Source: an uncultured Ruthenibacterium sp.
GTDB lineage: Bacteria > Bacillota > Clostridia > Oscillospirales > Ruminococcaceae
Assembly (NCBI GenBank): GCA_944386565.1
Contig: CALXBO010000004.1
Location: 1-64,000 of the forward strand
DNA: 64,000 nucleotides
Direction: 5' to 3'
Within the stretch, counting starts at the first letter, position 1. Each line of letters opens with the position of its first letter. Of the stretch, positions 44,545 to 52,954 are shown piece by piece. Below the pieces are notes generated by a model. The model did not search any database, was not told the DNA's origin, and saw nothing but the letters and a program-made list of their open reading frames with translations. The position numbers were made by a program, and so were the translations under genes.

Positions 44545-44550
44545 ATTATA
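44545..44550 (-). promoter_or_regulatory. Extended -10 of the GH3 gene
   Basis: Minus strand TGG-TATAAT, about 57 bases before the start; weak -35. Confidence 0.55.
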
Positions 44551-44665
44551 CCATATTCCCCGGACCGCAAATAAGGACATTCTTGATATGCTCTGTAAAA
44601 TATTTGGGATTTGACACAATGAACAGGAAAAAGTGCGGAAGTGAAAGCGAAAACTCCGAAAAATA

Positions 44666-44694
44666 CAAAAGCCGGGCATGCTCCCATGCCCGGC
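44666..44694 (-). terminator. Terminator of the small lipoprotein gene
   Basis: GCCGGGCATG/CATGCCCGGC with a 4-base loop, then TTTTGTATTTTT on the minus strand. Confidence 0.85.
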
Positions 44695-44730
44695 TCTGTG
44701 TTTTCGGCGATTTGCCCGGATGCGGCGCGG

Positions 44731-45339
44731 TCAGGCCGGAACGGCCGAGATGCCGGCGATCGTCTGCTCGAACGTGTCCGCCCAGCTGCCCGTCATATCG
44801 GTGAACGTGATGGTGTAGATGTTGTCGCCGTTCAGGCCGAGGACGGTCTGCGTCATCGAGAGACCGCTCACGTTCAGCGTGTAGGAGAGCCGGTACGCGG
44901 GGCATCCGGCGATATCGTCATTCGAGAAGGAGACGTTTTCCAGCGTGATGTCTTCGCCGAGCTGTTCCGTGAAGGCTTGTTCCAGCACAGGGACCAGCAT
45001 GTCCTGCGTCACGTCGCTCGCGAGAGAGCCGTCGTCCGCCGTGATCACGACGTTGATGTTGGAACCGTCCTCCGCCTGATACAGTTCGTCGGCGCCGATG
45101 GCTGAGGCATCGGCCTCGGCGAAGCCCTCCGGGACCGTGAATTCAAATGTATAGCTGTGGTAATCGTCGGCAGCCGCTTCGCTCTGCGATGCGGACGGAG
45201 CCGATACGGATGCGGATACGGCCGCGGAATCCGCGCCGGACGCCGTCGAAGCGGTGGACTGCGGCGCGCTGCCGCACGCGGTCAGGGCGAGGGCCGTCAC
45301 CAATGCGCAGAAGGTGAGTGCCAGATGCTTCATGTTCAT
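44731..45339 (-). CDS. Hypothetical lipoprotein (202 aa)
   Basis: The leader LALTFCALVTALALTACGSA gives a lipobox Cys at 22, followed by a Ser/Ala-rich linker (about 25-57) and a soluble domain of about 145 residues. The domain is predicted alpha/beta and recalls PsbP/DUF1795-like secreted domains, but I cannot assign it. ATG 45339 is 6 bases from AGAGGA; ATG 45333 is possible. It has its own promoter and terminator. Confidence 0.8.
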   Translation of the reverse strand: MNMKHLALTFCALVTALALTACGSAPQSTASTASGADSAAVSASVSAPSASQSEAAADDYHSYTFEFTVPEGFAEADASAIGADELYQAEDGSNINVVITADDGSLASDVTQDMLVPVLEQAFTEQLGEDITLENVSFSNDDIAGCPAYRLSYTLNVSGLSMTQTVLGLNGDNIYTITFTDMTGSWADTFEQTIAGISAVPA

Positions 45340-45388
45340 ACCAATTCCTCTCCTTATGGATCAATCGCGCCGTATGGCGCTTTACCTT

Positions 45389-45416
45389 ATTATACTACGG
45401 CGGCACTGTTTGGAAA
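45389..45416 (-). promoter_or_regulatory. Promoter of the lipoprotein gene
   Basis: Minus strand: TTTCCA (45411-45416), 16-base spacer, TATAAT (45389-45394). Confidence 0.65.
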
Positions 45417-45522
45417 GTCCGCGCAGGGCTTTTTTTCGCCGGCACGCCGAATTTCGTACGATCGACAGTTTTTTCACAAAACTTTTGTCCATTCCGCACA
45501 CGCCGGAACCCTCCCGCGCGGC

Positions 45523-45561
45523 AAAAAAAGCGGGCCGGCCCCGGATTCCGGGGCCGGACGC
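45523..45561 (-). terminator. Terminator of trpB2
   Basis: Strong GC stem (GCG, then CCGGCCCCGG/CCGGGGCCGG, then CGC) with a T7 run on the minus strand. Confidence 0.9.
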
Positions 45562-45572
45562 TTGCATTGGGT

Positions 45573-46964
45573 TCAGACCGTTTTGTCCTGTCCGGGGACG
45601 TGCGGCAGGCGGGCGAAGCTCTCCTCGAGCTCCGCGTCCGTGGGGATGTAGTCCGTCATTTTGCCGTCGTGGAATTTCTCGTAGGCGTACATGTCGAAGT
45701 ATCCCGTGCCCGTCAGGCCGAAGAGGATGGTCTTTTCCTCGCCGGTCTCCTTGCAGCGCAGCGCCTCGTCGATGGCCACGCGGATGGCGTGGCTCGATTC
45801 CGGCGCGGGCAGGATGCCCTCGACGCGCGCAAATTGCTCCGCGGCCTCGAACACGCGCGTCTGCTCCACGGAGACGGCTTCCATGTAGCCGTCGTGGTAC
45901 AGCTGCGACAGCACGGGGCTCATGCCGTGATAGCGCAGACCGCCCGCGTGGTTGGCCGACGGGATGAAGTTGCTGCCCAGCGTGTACATCTTCGCGAGCG
46001 GGCACACCATGCCGGTGTCGCAGAAATCGTACGCAAAGCGGCCGCGCGTGAAACTCGGGCACGAGGCGGGCTCCACCGCGATGAAGCGGTAGTCGCGCTC
46101 GCCGCGCAGCTTCTCGCCCATGAACGGAGAGATCAGGCCGCCGAGGTTGCTGCCGCCGCCCGCGCAGCCGATGATGATGTCGGGCACGACGCCGTATTTG
46201 TCCAGCGCGGTCTTCGCCTCCACGCCGATGATGCTCTGGTGCAAAAGCACCTGATTGAGCACGCTGCCCAGCACGTACCGGTAGCCGGGCGTCGAGGCCG
46301 CTTTTTCCACGGCCTCGCTGATGGCGCATCCGAGCGAGCCCGTCGTGCCGGGGTGCTCGGCGAGGATCTTGCGGCCGACCTCCGTCTCCATGGACGGCGA
46401 CGGCGTGACGGACGCGCCGTACGTGCGCATCACCTCGCGGCGGAAGGGCTTTTGCTCATAGGAACATTTCACCATGTAGACCTTGCAGTCGAGCCCGAGG
46501 TACGCGCACGCCATCGACAGCGCCGTGCCCCACTGGCCCGCGCCCGTCTCGGTCGTCACGCCGGTGAGCCCCTGCTGCCTGGCGTAATACGCCTGCGCGA
46601 TGGCGCTGTTCAGCTTGTGGCTGCCGGAGGTGTTGTTGCCCTCGAACTTGTAGTAGATCTTCGCGGGCGTGCCGAGTTTTTCCTCAAGGCAGTACGCGCG
46701 CACCAGCGGCGCGGGGCGGTACATCTTGTAGAAATTGCGGATCTCGTCGGGAATGGGGATCTCGCGCGTGTCGTCGTCCAGCTCCTGGCGGATCAGCTCA
46801 TCGCAGAACACCGGGCGCAGATCGTCGAAGCTCATCGGCGCGCCCGTGGCGGGGTTCAGCAGCGGGGCGGGCTTTTGCTTCATGTCGGCGCGCACATTGT
46901 ACCACGTGCGCGGCAGTTCCTCTTCGGACAGATAGATTTTGTACGGGATTTTTTCAGCGGCCAT
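45573..46964 (-). CDS. trpB: Tryptophan synthase beta subunit, TrpB2 type
   Basis: 463 residues, longer than TrpB1 (about 400) and with the TrpB2-like N-terminal extension and YRPAPLVRA. The PLP lysine is in SGSHKLNSA (Lys117), the phosphate loop is GCAGGGSNLGG, and ETGAGQWGTA is the catalytic loop. It condenses indole with serine to tryptophan. No trpA or other trp gene is adjacent, so indole scavenging is likely. AAAGGAG is 8 bases before the ATG. Controlled by the upstream Trp T-box. Confidence 0.93.
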   Translation of the reverse strand: MAAEKIPYKIYLSEEELPRTWYNVRADMKQKPAPLLNPATGAPMSFDDLRPVFCDELIRQELDDDTREIPIPDEIRNFYKMYRPAPLVRAYCLEEKLGTPAKIYYKFEGNNTSGSHKLNSAIAQAYYARQQGLTGVTTETGAGQWGTALSMACAYLGLDCKVYMVKCSYEQKPFRREVMRTYGASVTPSPSMETEVGRKILAEHPGTTGSLGCAISEAVEKAASTPGYRYVLGSVLNQVLLHQSIIGVEAKTALDKYGVVPDIIIGCAGGGSNLGGLISPFMGEKLRGERDYRFIAVEPASCPSFTRGRFAYDFCDTGMVCPLAKMYTLGSNFIPSANHAGGLRYHGMSPVLSQLYHDGYMEAVSVEQTRVFEAAEQFARVEGILPAPESSHAIRVAIDEALRCKETGEEKTILFGLTGTGYFDMYAYEKFHDGKMTDYIPTDAELEESFARLPHVPGQDKTV

Positions 46965-47003
46965 GGTAAGCGCTCCTTTCTTTCCGGGTTTTTGCGGGAA
47001 AAG

Positions 47004-47305
47004 AAAAAAGCCCTCGTCCCGCAAAGAACCCAAATGATGTGAGTTCTTTGGGACAAAAGCCTTGAAAACTTCTGCGGTGCCACCCAAATTGACGATAAAT
47101 CGCCCGCTCGGCGACGTGCCATCACACGTCTTTCCTTGATAACGGGGGAAAAGCCCGTCGGAACATACTGGGGCAAACGCCCGTTCAGCCCGCCCTCGGC
47201 AGTCCATTCCGCGGAAATGCTCTCACCGCCATCCCACCGCCGGCGGCTCTCTTCGGAAAACACGGCTCCCGCGTACTCGTCTGCTTCACAGGTTTCATTT
47301 TTGAT
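47004..47305 (-). ncRNA. T-box leader, tRNA-Trp specific
   Basis: On the minus strand the leader carries the T-box core TGGGTGGCACCGC (47074-47086) and a competing terminator (GTCCC-AAAGAAC arms, 47016-47054) followed by a T6 run (47004-47009). Stem I has the specifier-loop hallmarks: AGTA on the 5' side and GAA-TGG-A on the 3' side, flanked by GCAG/CTGC and CGCGG/CCGCG helices. The specifier TGG lies at 47204-47206 and decodes Trp, matching the downstream trpB2. Uncharged tRNA-Trp should stabilise the antiterminator. Confidence 0.93.
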
Positions 47306-47312
47306 TGCACAT

Positions 47313-47342
47313 AGTTTACCGGACGCGTTCCGCGTTTGTCAA
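47313..47342 (-). promoter_or_regulatory. Promoter of trpB2 T-box transcript
   Basis: Minus strand: TTGACA (47337-47342), 18-base spacer, TAAACT (47313-47318). Confidence 0.65.
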
Positions 47343-47486
47343 GCGAAAATTTTTATTTCGGCACTTTGCTGCAATAAATCAATAAAATTTCTCCGTTCCG
47401 ACGGAAGAAAAACGTGACAAAATGCTCTGGATTTTCGGCCGGCAGCGGGCGATTTTGGGCCGTTTGCCGTATTTGACAAGGGAATC

Positions 47487-47515
47487 TTGACACACAGCAG
47501 CCGGTTCCATACTAT
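47487..47515 (+). promoter_or_regulatory. Promoter of codBA
   Basis: TTGACA (47487-47492), 17-base spacer, TACTAT (47510-47515). Transcription should start near 47522. The segment between this and the trpB promoter (47343-47486) holds nothing I recognise. Confidence 0.75.
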
Positions 47516-47519
47516 ATAC

Positions 47520-47605
47520 AAGGTATAGCTTTACGCGGGGCTTCCCGCAGGGCTTTGAGTGCAACTGGGCACGCCGTTTCCCCGCCGGGGAGGGCGTGCT
47601 TTTTT
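47520..47605 (+). promoter_or_regulatory. codBA leader RNA with terminator; class not assigned
   Basis: A short leader is followed by an intrinsic terminator: GCACGCC (47569-47575) pairs with GGCGTGC (47593-47599), inner CCCC/GGGG, then T6. The 5' arm of the terminator also belongs to a small hairpin GTGC-AACTGG-GCAC (47559-47572), so the two are mutually exclusive. Upstream lie a GCGGG-GCTT-CCCGC hairpin (about 47534-47547) and the unpaired-looking AAGGTATAGC. This is an attenuator layout. It lacks the purine (xpt) riboswitch and PyrR-site signatures; a xanthine-type (NMT1) or unnamed aptamer is possible. Confidence 0.55.
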
Positions 47606-47657
47606 GCGGCCTGCCGGAGCTTTTGCGGCTTACAATCGGATTGGAGGAATCGTTGTT

Positions 47658-48890
47658 ATGGGCAAACCCGAAAACACACAGCACGTCGATCAGGACTACT
47701 CTCTTGAGAGCGTGCCGAAATCGGCGCGCAAGGCATTCATCCCGATGTTCTTCATCATGCTGGGCTTCACATTTTTCTCGGCCAGCATGAGCGTCGGCGC
47801 AAAGCTCGGCAACGGGCTGGATCTGTCCGGCTTCATCTGGGCGGTGCTCTTCGGCGGCATCCTGCTGGGCGCTTACACGGGCGTTCTGGGCTACATCGGA
47901 AGCGACACGGGCCTCTCGCTCGACCTGCTCGCACACCGTTCGTTCGGCCGGTACGGTTCGTATCTGCCGTCCGTGCTCATCAGCTTCACGCAGATCGGCT
48001 GGTTCGGCGTCGGCATCGCCATGTTCGCCGTGCCCGCGGCGGAGCTGCTGAACATCAGCCCCGTCTGGCTCGTCATTCTCGCGGGCGTGTGCATGACGGG
48101 TTCGGCCTATTTCGGCATCAAGGGCCTGGAGATCGTCAGCTACGTCTCCGTGCCGCTCATCGCCATCCTCGGCATCTATTCGATGGTGACGGCCACCGCT
48201 GAGGGCGGCGGTCTGGAAGCCATCTTTGCGCAGAACGCCGGTTCGCTCACCGTGTTCACGGGCATCGGCCTCGTCATCGGCTCGTTCGTCAGCGGCGGCA
48301 CGGCCACGCCGAACTTCACGCGTTTTGCCAAGTCGAACTGGGTGGCCGTTGTCACCACCGTCGTGGCGTTCCTGCTGGGCAACACGCTGATGTTCGCCTT
48401 CGGCGCCGTGGGCGGCGCGTTCACCGGCAAGGAGGACATCTTCTACGTCATGATCGCGCAGGGCCTCGCCATCCCGGCCCTCATCGTTCTGGGTGCGAAC
48501 ATCTGGACGACGAACGACAACGCCCTGTACACCTCCGGCCTCGGCCTGTCGAACATCACGAAGATCCGCAAGCGCCCGATGGTGCTCATCGCAGGCGTGG
48601 TCGGCACGGTCGCGGCGCTGTGGCTGTACAACAACTTCGTCGGCTGGCTGAACTTCCTCAACGCAACGCTGCCCCCGGTCGGCGCGCTGATCGCGCTCGA
48701 CTTCTTCCTGCACCGTGAGGACTACGCCGAGGGCGTTCCCGCCAAGCGCGACTTCAACTGGGGTTCCATCGCGGGCGTCATCGTGGGCGCTCTCGTGGGC
48801 AACTATCTCACGATCGGCATTGCGTCCGTCAACGCGATGATCGCCGCGTGCGCGTGCTATCTGCTTGCGGAAGTCGTGCGCAAGAAGTAA
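47658..48890 (+). CDS. codB: NCS1-family cytosine permease
   Basis: 410 residues, about 12 transmembrane helices, close to CodB. FWAVLFGGILLGAYTG-like TM2 (here FIWAVLFGGILLGAYTGVLG), SFTQIGWFGVGIAMFA and ANIWTTNDNALYTSGLGLS are CodB-like. It imports cytosine (or a related base) with H+ or Na+. ATG 47658 follows TTGGAGGA. It is 41 bases before codA on the same transcript. Confidence 0.93.
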   Translation: MGKPENTQHVDQDYSLESVPKSARKAFIPMFFIMLGFTFFSASMSVGAKLGNGLDLSGFIWAVLFGGILLGAYTGVLGYIGSDTGLSLDLLAHRSFGRYGSYLPSVLISFTQIGWFGVGIAMFAVPAAELLNISPVWLVILAGVCMTGSAYFGIKGLEIVSYVSVPLIAILGIYSMVTATAEGGGLEAIFAQNAGSLTVFTGIGLVIGSFVSGGTATPNFTRFAKSNWVAVVTTVVAFLLGNTLMFAFGAVGGAFTGKEDIFYVMIAQGLAIPALIVLGANIWTTNDNALYTSGLGLSNITKIRKRPMVLIAGVVGTVAALWLYNNFVGWLNFLNATLPPVGALIALDFFLHREDYAEGVPAKRDFNWGSIAGVIVGALVGNYLTIGIASVNAMIAACACYLLAEVVRKK

Positions 48891-48931
48891 AATAGAGACA
48901 AGCTTCGTTTGAAAACGAAAGGGGAATGGCC

Positions 48932-50167
48932 ATGCTGCTGAAAAACCTGTATCCGGAAAACGCCGAAACGCTCTCCGACATCCGCGTCCGGGACGGAAAA
49001 TTCGCCGAGATCGGCGAAAACCTCTCCGCCGCGCCGGGTGAGGAAGTCGTGAATCTGGGCGGAAAGCTGGCGCTGCCGCCGTTCATCGAATCGCACGTGC
49101 ACCTCGACACCTGCCTCACGGCGGGCGACCCCGTGTGGAACATGTCCGGCACGCTGTTCGAGGGCATCGAGTGCTGGTCCAAGCGCAAGGACAAGCTGAC
49201 GAAGGCCGATGTGCGCGAGCGCGTGAACCGTGCGGTCCGCATGCAGGCCGCGCACGGCATCCAGCACGTCCGCACGCACGTGGACGTCACCGACCCGAAG
49301 CTCACCGCGATGGAGGCCATGCTCGAACTGAAGGAAGAGCTGAAGGACGTCATGGACATCCAGATCGTCGCGTTCCCGCAGGAGGGCATCCTGAGCTACC
49401 CGAACGGCAAGGAGCTGATGGAGAACGCCGTGCGCATGGGCGCGGACGCCGTCGGCGCCATTCCCCACTTTGAGTTCACGCGCGAGTACAGCGTCGAGTC
49501 GCTGAATTTCGCGATGAAGCTGGCCGAGAAGTACGACCGCCTTGTGGACGTGCACTGCGACGAGATCGACGACGAGGCCTCGCGCGGGCTGGAGACGCTC
49601 GCCGCGCGCGCCTACGAGATGGAAATGTTTGACCGCGTCACGGCCAGCCACACCACGGCGATGCACTCGTACAACAACGCGTACGTGCTGCGCCTGATGC
49701 GCCTGCTCAAGCTCTCGCGCATCAACTTCGTGGCGAACCCGCTCGTCAACACGCACCTGCAGGGCCGCGTGGACACGTATCCGAAGCGCCGCGGCGTCAC
49801 CCGCGTGCGCGAGCTGACGGAGGCCGGGCTGAACGTCTCGTTCGGCCACGACGACATCTTCGACCCGTGGTATCCGCTGGGCTGCGGCAGCCTGCGCGAC
49901 GTGGTGTTCATGGGCCTGCACGTGTGCCAGATGATGGGCTATGAGGAGATCATGAACTCCTACAAGTTCATCTCCACGAACGCCGCGCGCACGCTGCACC
50001 TCGGTGACAGCTACGGCATCCGCGTCGGCAATCCCGCGGACTTCATCATTCTCGACGCGAAGAACTACTACGATGCGCTCAACCACAATTCCGCAGTGCT
50101 GCGCTCGTACAAGGGCGGCCGCCTGATCGCCGAGAGCGAGCCCGGCAGCAGCAAAGTCCTGTTCTGA
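48932..50167 (+). CDS. codA: Cytosine deaminase
   Basis: 411 residues, amidohydrolase superfamily. Metal/active-site stretches: [54 protein letters not shown] (quoted in parts [10 protein letters not shown]) and [16 protein letters not shown]. It deaminates cytosine to uracil plus ammonia. ATG 48932 is 7 bases from AAAGGGG; ATG 48926 is too close. With codB it forms a pyrimidine salvage operon. Confidence 0.94.
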   Translation: MLLKNLYPENAETLSDIRVRDGKFAEIGENLSAAPGEEVVNLGGKLALPPFIESHVHLDTCLTAGDPVWNMSGTLFEGIECWSKRKDKLTKADVRERVNRAVRMQAAHGIQHVRTHVDVTDPKLTAMEAMLELKEELKDVMDIQIVAFPQEGILSYPNGKELMENAVRMGADAVGAIPHFEFTREYSVESLNFAMKLAEKYDRLVDVHCDEIDDEASRGLETLAARAYEMEMFDRVTASHTTAMHSYNNAYVLRLMRLLKLSRINFVANPLVNTHLQGRVDTYPKRRGVTRVRELTEAGLNVSFGHDDIFDPWYPLGCGSLRDVVFMGLHVCQMMGYEEIMNSYKFISTNAARTLHLGDSYGIRVGNPADFIILDAKNYYDALNHNSAVLRSYKGGRLIAESEPGSSKVLF

Positions 50168-50185
50168 TTTGGAAGATACGAACAA

Positions 50186-50216
50186 GAGCCCGGAGCGCGA
50201 TGCTCCGGGCTCTTTT
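50186..50216 (+). terminator. Terminator of codBA
   Basis: 11-bp stem GAGCCCGGAGC/GCTCCGGGCTC then TTTT. Confidence 0.9.
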
Positions 50217-50221
50217 CGCGA

Positions 50222-50274
50222 AAAACGGCGCGGCCGCCTCCCCGCACAGGGGAAGGCGGCCGCGCCGCTTTTTT
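50222..50274 (-). terminator. Large bidirectional terminator
   Basis: AACGGCGCGGCCGCC pairs with GGCGGCCGCGCCG(C), inner TCCCC/GGGGA; T5 on the minus strand and T6 on the plus. It terminates the truncated GPH gene. Confidence 0.88.
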
Positions 50275-50297
50275 GAGAGGCAAGGAAACTGTCGGGA

Positions 50298-50657
50298 TCA
50301 GCCCTTGGCGGCATGGCGCTCCTTGAGGTCGTGCTCCATTTCAGCCAGGGTCTTCTTGTCGAGGTTGTAGATCACGCCGTAGGAGAGCACCTGGAGCAGG
50401 GCGCCCAGCAGGTACATCGCGGCGGTGAGATAGCGCATGTTGAGCGCAACGTCCATCGGCTGGTCCGGTCCGAGAACGGCGTTGTAGCCGAGGAACGTGG
50501 CGAGGATGATGCCCAGAGACGGGCCGACGCCCTGCGCGAGCTTGCGGAAGAACGAGTGCAGGGCATACGTCGTGCCCTCGTTGCGCTCGCCGAACTTCCA
50601 CTCTTCATAGTCCATCGCGTCGCCCATCATGGCGTAGCCGACGCAGGTGCCGCGCAA
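50298..50657 (-). pseudogene. GPH-family sugar:cation symporter, 5'-truncated remnant
   Basis: About 119 residues corresponding to the C-terminal quarter of a MelB/GPH-type symporter. YAMMGDAMDYEEWKFGERNEGTTYALHSFFRKLAQG is the signature of this family (quoted by ends YAMMGD and FRKLAQG), followed by two membrane segments and a normal tail and terminator. Family members have about 450-480 residues, so some 340 N-terminal residues are missing. The frame enters directly from the neighbouring TetR fragment, with no start signal. Presumably non-functional. Confidence 0.85.
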
Positions 50658-51099
50658 GACCTTTTACCGCTATTTTGACGGCAAGGACGCGGTGTTCACC
50701 GCGCTGACCGATCAGATCATGCTCGACTACGAGCAGTACACGGGGCCGTACGCCGAGGGCGAAAAGCGCACCTCGGAAAAGGAAATGGAGAAGATGTTCC
50801 TGTTCTGGTACGAGCACCGGGAGCTGCTCTCGGCCATCGTGCGCAGCAACATGACGGGTCTGACGCTGGAACAGTTTATGGAGACGGGATACGCCGAGCG
50901 GCTCGGAAAGCGGCTCGTGAATCTGCCGGAACTCGAGGACGATTCCAAAATGTTCCGCATGACGACCTTTTTCACCACGAGCGGCCTGTTCGTCATTCTG
51001 CTGGACTGGCTGCGCCGCGGCTGCGAAGAATCGCCGAAGGAGATGGCGGCCATGACGGTGCAGCTCCTCACAAGGCCGCTGTACCGCGCGCTTCCGTGA
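50647..51099 (+). pseudogene. TetR-family regulator, 5'-truncated remnant
   Basis: 150 residues. It begins in the middle of the DNA-binding helix-turn-helix: VPRKTFYRYFDGKDAVFTAL is the recognition helix and following helix of a TetR protein, while the first roughly 40 residues are absent. The ligand-binding domain (to 51099) is intact and ends normally. A GTG codon is available at 50647 but has no ribosome binding site. It abuts the truncated GPH gene head to head. Confidence 0.85.
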
Positions 51100-51182
51100 A
51101 CGTGCAAAACGGCGGCGGAAACTTTGTCGCCGGGTGTCACATTTGTGGCACTCTGTCCCTGTTCGCGGAAGTTGCCGGACGG

Positions 51183-51188
51183 TATAAT
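51183..51188 (+). promoter_or_regulatory. -10 box of the GH79-like gene
   Basis: TATAAT, with AAAGGAG about 40 bases downstream; no convincing -35, consistent with an activator or repressor-controlled promoter. Confidence 0.45.
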
Positions 51189-51244
51189 AAAAGAAAAAGC
51201 CGTGCGCTGCACGGCGGATTCTGCTTGCAAAGGAGTGCTGAACG

Positions 51245-52774
51245 ATGGCGCAACAAGTAACGCTGCATGCGCAGGGGCTTCCCGTGCTGCGGCAGGTGGA
51301 TGAACGGCGCATGTCGTACAACGTTGAGATGACGGAGGTCACGGGCGGTACGTTCTGGAAACAGTACACCCCGGAACAGATCGCCGGTACGGAGGAATTC
51401 CCCGGCGCATCGAGCCTTGCCGAGATGGGCAAGCTGATGCAGGTATACCCGCCCGTCGATCTCTACAACGAAAAGCTGCGCGCTCTGGCCAAGGAGTTCG
51501 GCCCGGTGTGGGTGCGTGTCTCCGGCACGTGGGCGAGCAAGACGTATTATGATTTTGACGGCACCACGGGCGGCAAGGCGCCCGAGGGCTATCAGAGCGT
51601 GCTGACGAAGGACCAGTGGATCGGTGTTCTCGAGTTCGTCAAGGCCGTGGGCGGCAAGCTGCTCATCTCGGTGGCGAACTGCGCCGGCCTGCACTGTGCG
51701 GACGAGCCGTGGAACCCCAGCGAGGCGGAAAAGCTGTTCTCGCTGAGCCGCGACTACGGCGTGCCCATCGACGCGGCCGAGTTCATGAACGAGCCGAACA
51801 TGCTCATGCTCAGCGGCGCACCGGAGGGCTATACCGCGGCCGACTACGCCCGCGATCAGGACCTGTTCTTCGCGTGGGTGCGCGAACATTATCCGGACAC
51901 GGTGCTCGTCGGCCCGTGCAACACCGGCGGTTCCAATGAGGACGACGCGCTGGGCGCGATGGGCAAGGACAACGGCGAGAAGAAGGGCGGCGGCATCGCC
52001 GACCTGATGGGCAATGTCGCCTCGCTCGACGACCTGATGCGCGGCACGAAGGAACCGCTTGACCAGTACAGCTATCATTATTATAACGGCATCTCCGAGC
52101 GCCTTGCGTCCGCGATGCCCGGCGCACACTGGGATGCGTCGATGGCGCACACCGAGGCGTACCTCGCGGTGGCGGGGCAGAGCGCCCGCGCCAACGTGCC
52201 CGGCCGCGACAAATACTGCCCCGGCGGCCAGATGTGGGTCACTGAGAGCGGCGACGCGGGCGGCGGCGGCGACACGTGGGCGTCCACGTACCTCGACGTG
52301 TTCCGCACGCTCAACGAGCTGGGCGAGTTCGCCACCATCACCGACGGCATCATCTTCCACAACACGCTCACGTCGTCGGATTACGGCTTCCTCGACCACG
52401 CCACGCACGACCCGCGCCCGAACTACTTCGCGGTGCTCTTGTGGAACCGCCTGATGGGCACGACGGTGTACGATTCCGGCGAGGCGCTGCGCGAGGGCGC
52501 GCACGTCTACGCGCACAGCCGCCGCGACGGAAAGCCCGGCACGGCGTATCTCGTCATCAACAACTCGCTGACGGACGCCACCGAAGTCGAGCTGCCGTGC
52601 GATGCCGACCGCTACACGCTCTCGGCGGACACGCTGCGCAGCCCGGTGATGCGCCTCAACGGCAGAGAGCTGGTGCTCGAGGGAGAGCACGGCCTGCCCG
52701 ACCTCTCGCCCGTGCGCGAGAACGCCGGAACGGTGCGCCTTGCGCCCGCCACGGCGACCTTCTTCGTCCTGTGA
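51245..52774 (+). CDS. GH79-like glycosidase (heparanase/beta-glucuronidase type)
   Basis: 509 residues. The barrel has the acid/base motif AEFMNEPNM (Glu183) and the nucleophile WVTESGDAGGGG (Glu334), matching the NEP and GES-type spacing of clan GH-A families such as GH79; a C-terminal beta domain follows (about 410-509). No signal peptide, so it probably cleaves imported glucuronides or oligosaccharides in the cytoplasm. AAAGGAG precedes the ATG. The MFS transporter downstream is a likely partner. Confidence 0.78.
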   Translation: MAQQVTLHAQGLPVLRQVDERRMSYNVEMTEVTGGTFWKQYTPEQIAGTEEFPGASSLAEMGKLMQVYPPVDLYNEKLRALAKEFGPVWVRVSGTWASKTYYDFDGTTGGKAPEGYQSVLTKDQWIGVLEFVKAVGGKLLISVANCAGLHCADEPWNPSEAEKLFSLSRDYGVPIDAAEFMNEPNMLMLSGAPEGYTAADYARDQDLFFAWVREHYPDTVLVGPCNTGGSNEDDALGAMGKDNGEKKGGGIADLMGNVASLDDLMRGTKEPLDQYSYHYYNGISERLASAMPGAHWDASMAHTEAYLAVAGQSARANVPGRDKYCPGGQMWVTESGDAGGGGDTWASTYLDVFRTLNELGEFATITDGIIFHNTLTSSDYGFLDHATHDPRPNYFAVLLWNRLMGTTVYDSGEALREGAHVYAHSRRDGKPGTAYLVINNSLTDATEVELPCDADRYTLSADTLRSPVMRLNGRELVLEGEHGLPDLSPVRENAGTVRLAPATATFFVL

Positions 52775-52777
52775 TGC

Positions 52778-52812
52778 AAAAGCGCCGTCCCCCGGCGGGG
52801 ACGGCGCTTTTT
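52778..52812 (+). terminator. Terminator of the GH79-like gene
   Basis: AAAGCGCCGTCCCC/GGGGACGGCGCTTT with a short loop and T5. Confidence 0.9.
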
Positions 52813-52886
52813 GTCTTGCGGGGCGCGCGGCGGACGTGGTATACTCGTCTTAAAAGATACGGGATTTTGTAAAATTTTCCCCGGCT

Positions 52887-52916
52887 TTGGCACGGCGCGC
52901 CTCGCTGTGCTATGAT
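52887..52916 (+). promoter_or_regulatory. Promoter of the MFS transporter gene
   Basis: TTGGCA (52887-52892), 18-base spacer, TATGAT (52911-52916) with a TGC extension. Confidence 0.65.
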
Positions 52917-52954
52917 GAAGAAGCGCCGCCCGGCGCAGACAAAGGAGGAATCCC

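Noticed and set aside
47462..47657. Classical guanine/adenine riboswitch or PyrR site before codB
   Set aside because: The three-way-junction core and loop motifs of the xpt class and the PyrR consensus are absent; kept as an unassigned leader.
50647..51099. TetR fragment as a functional short gene from GTG 50647
   Set aside because: It would lack the first part of the DNA-binding domain and has no ribosome binding site; a remnant fits better.
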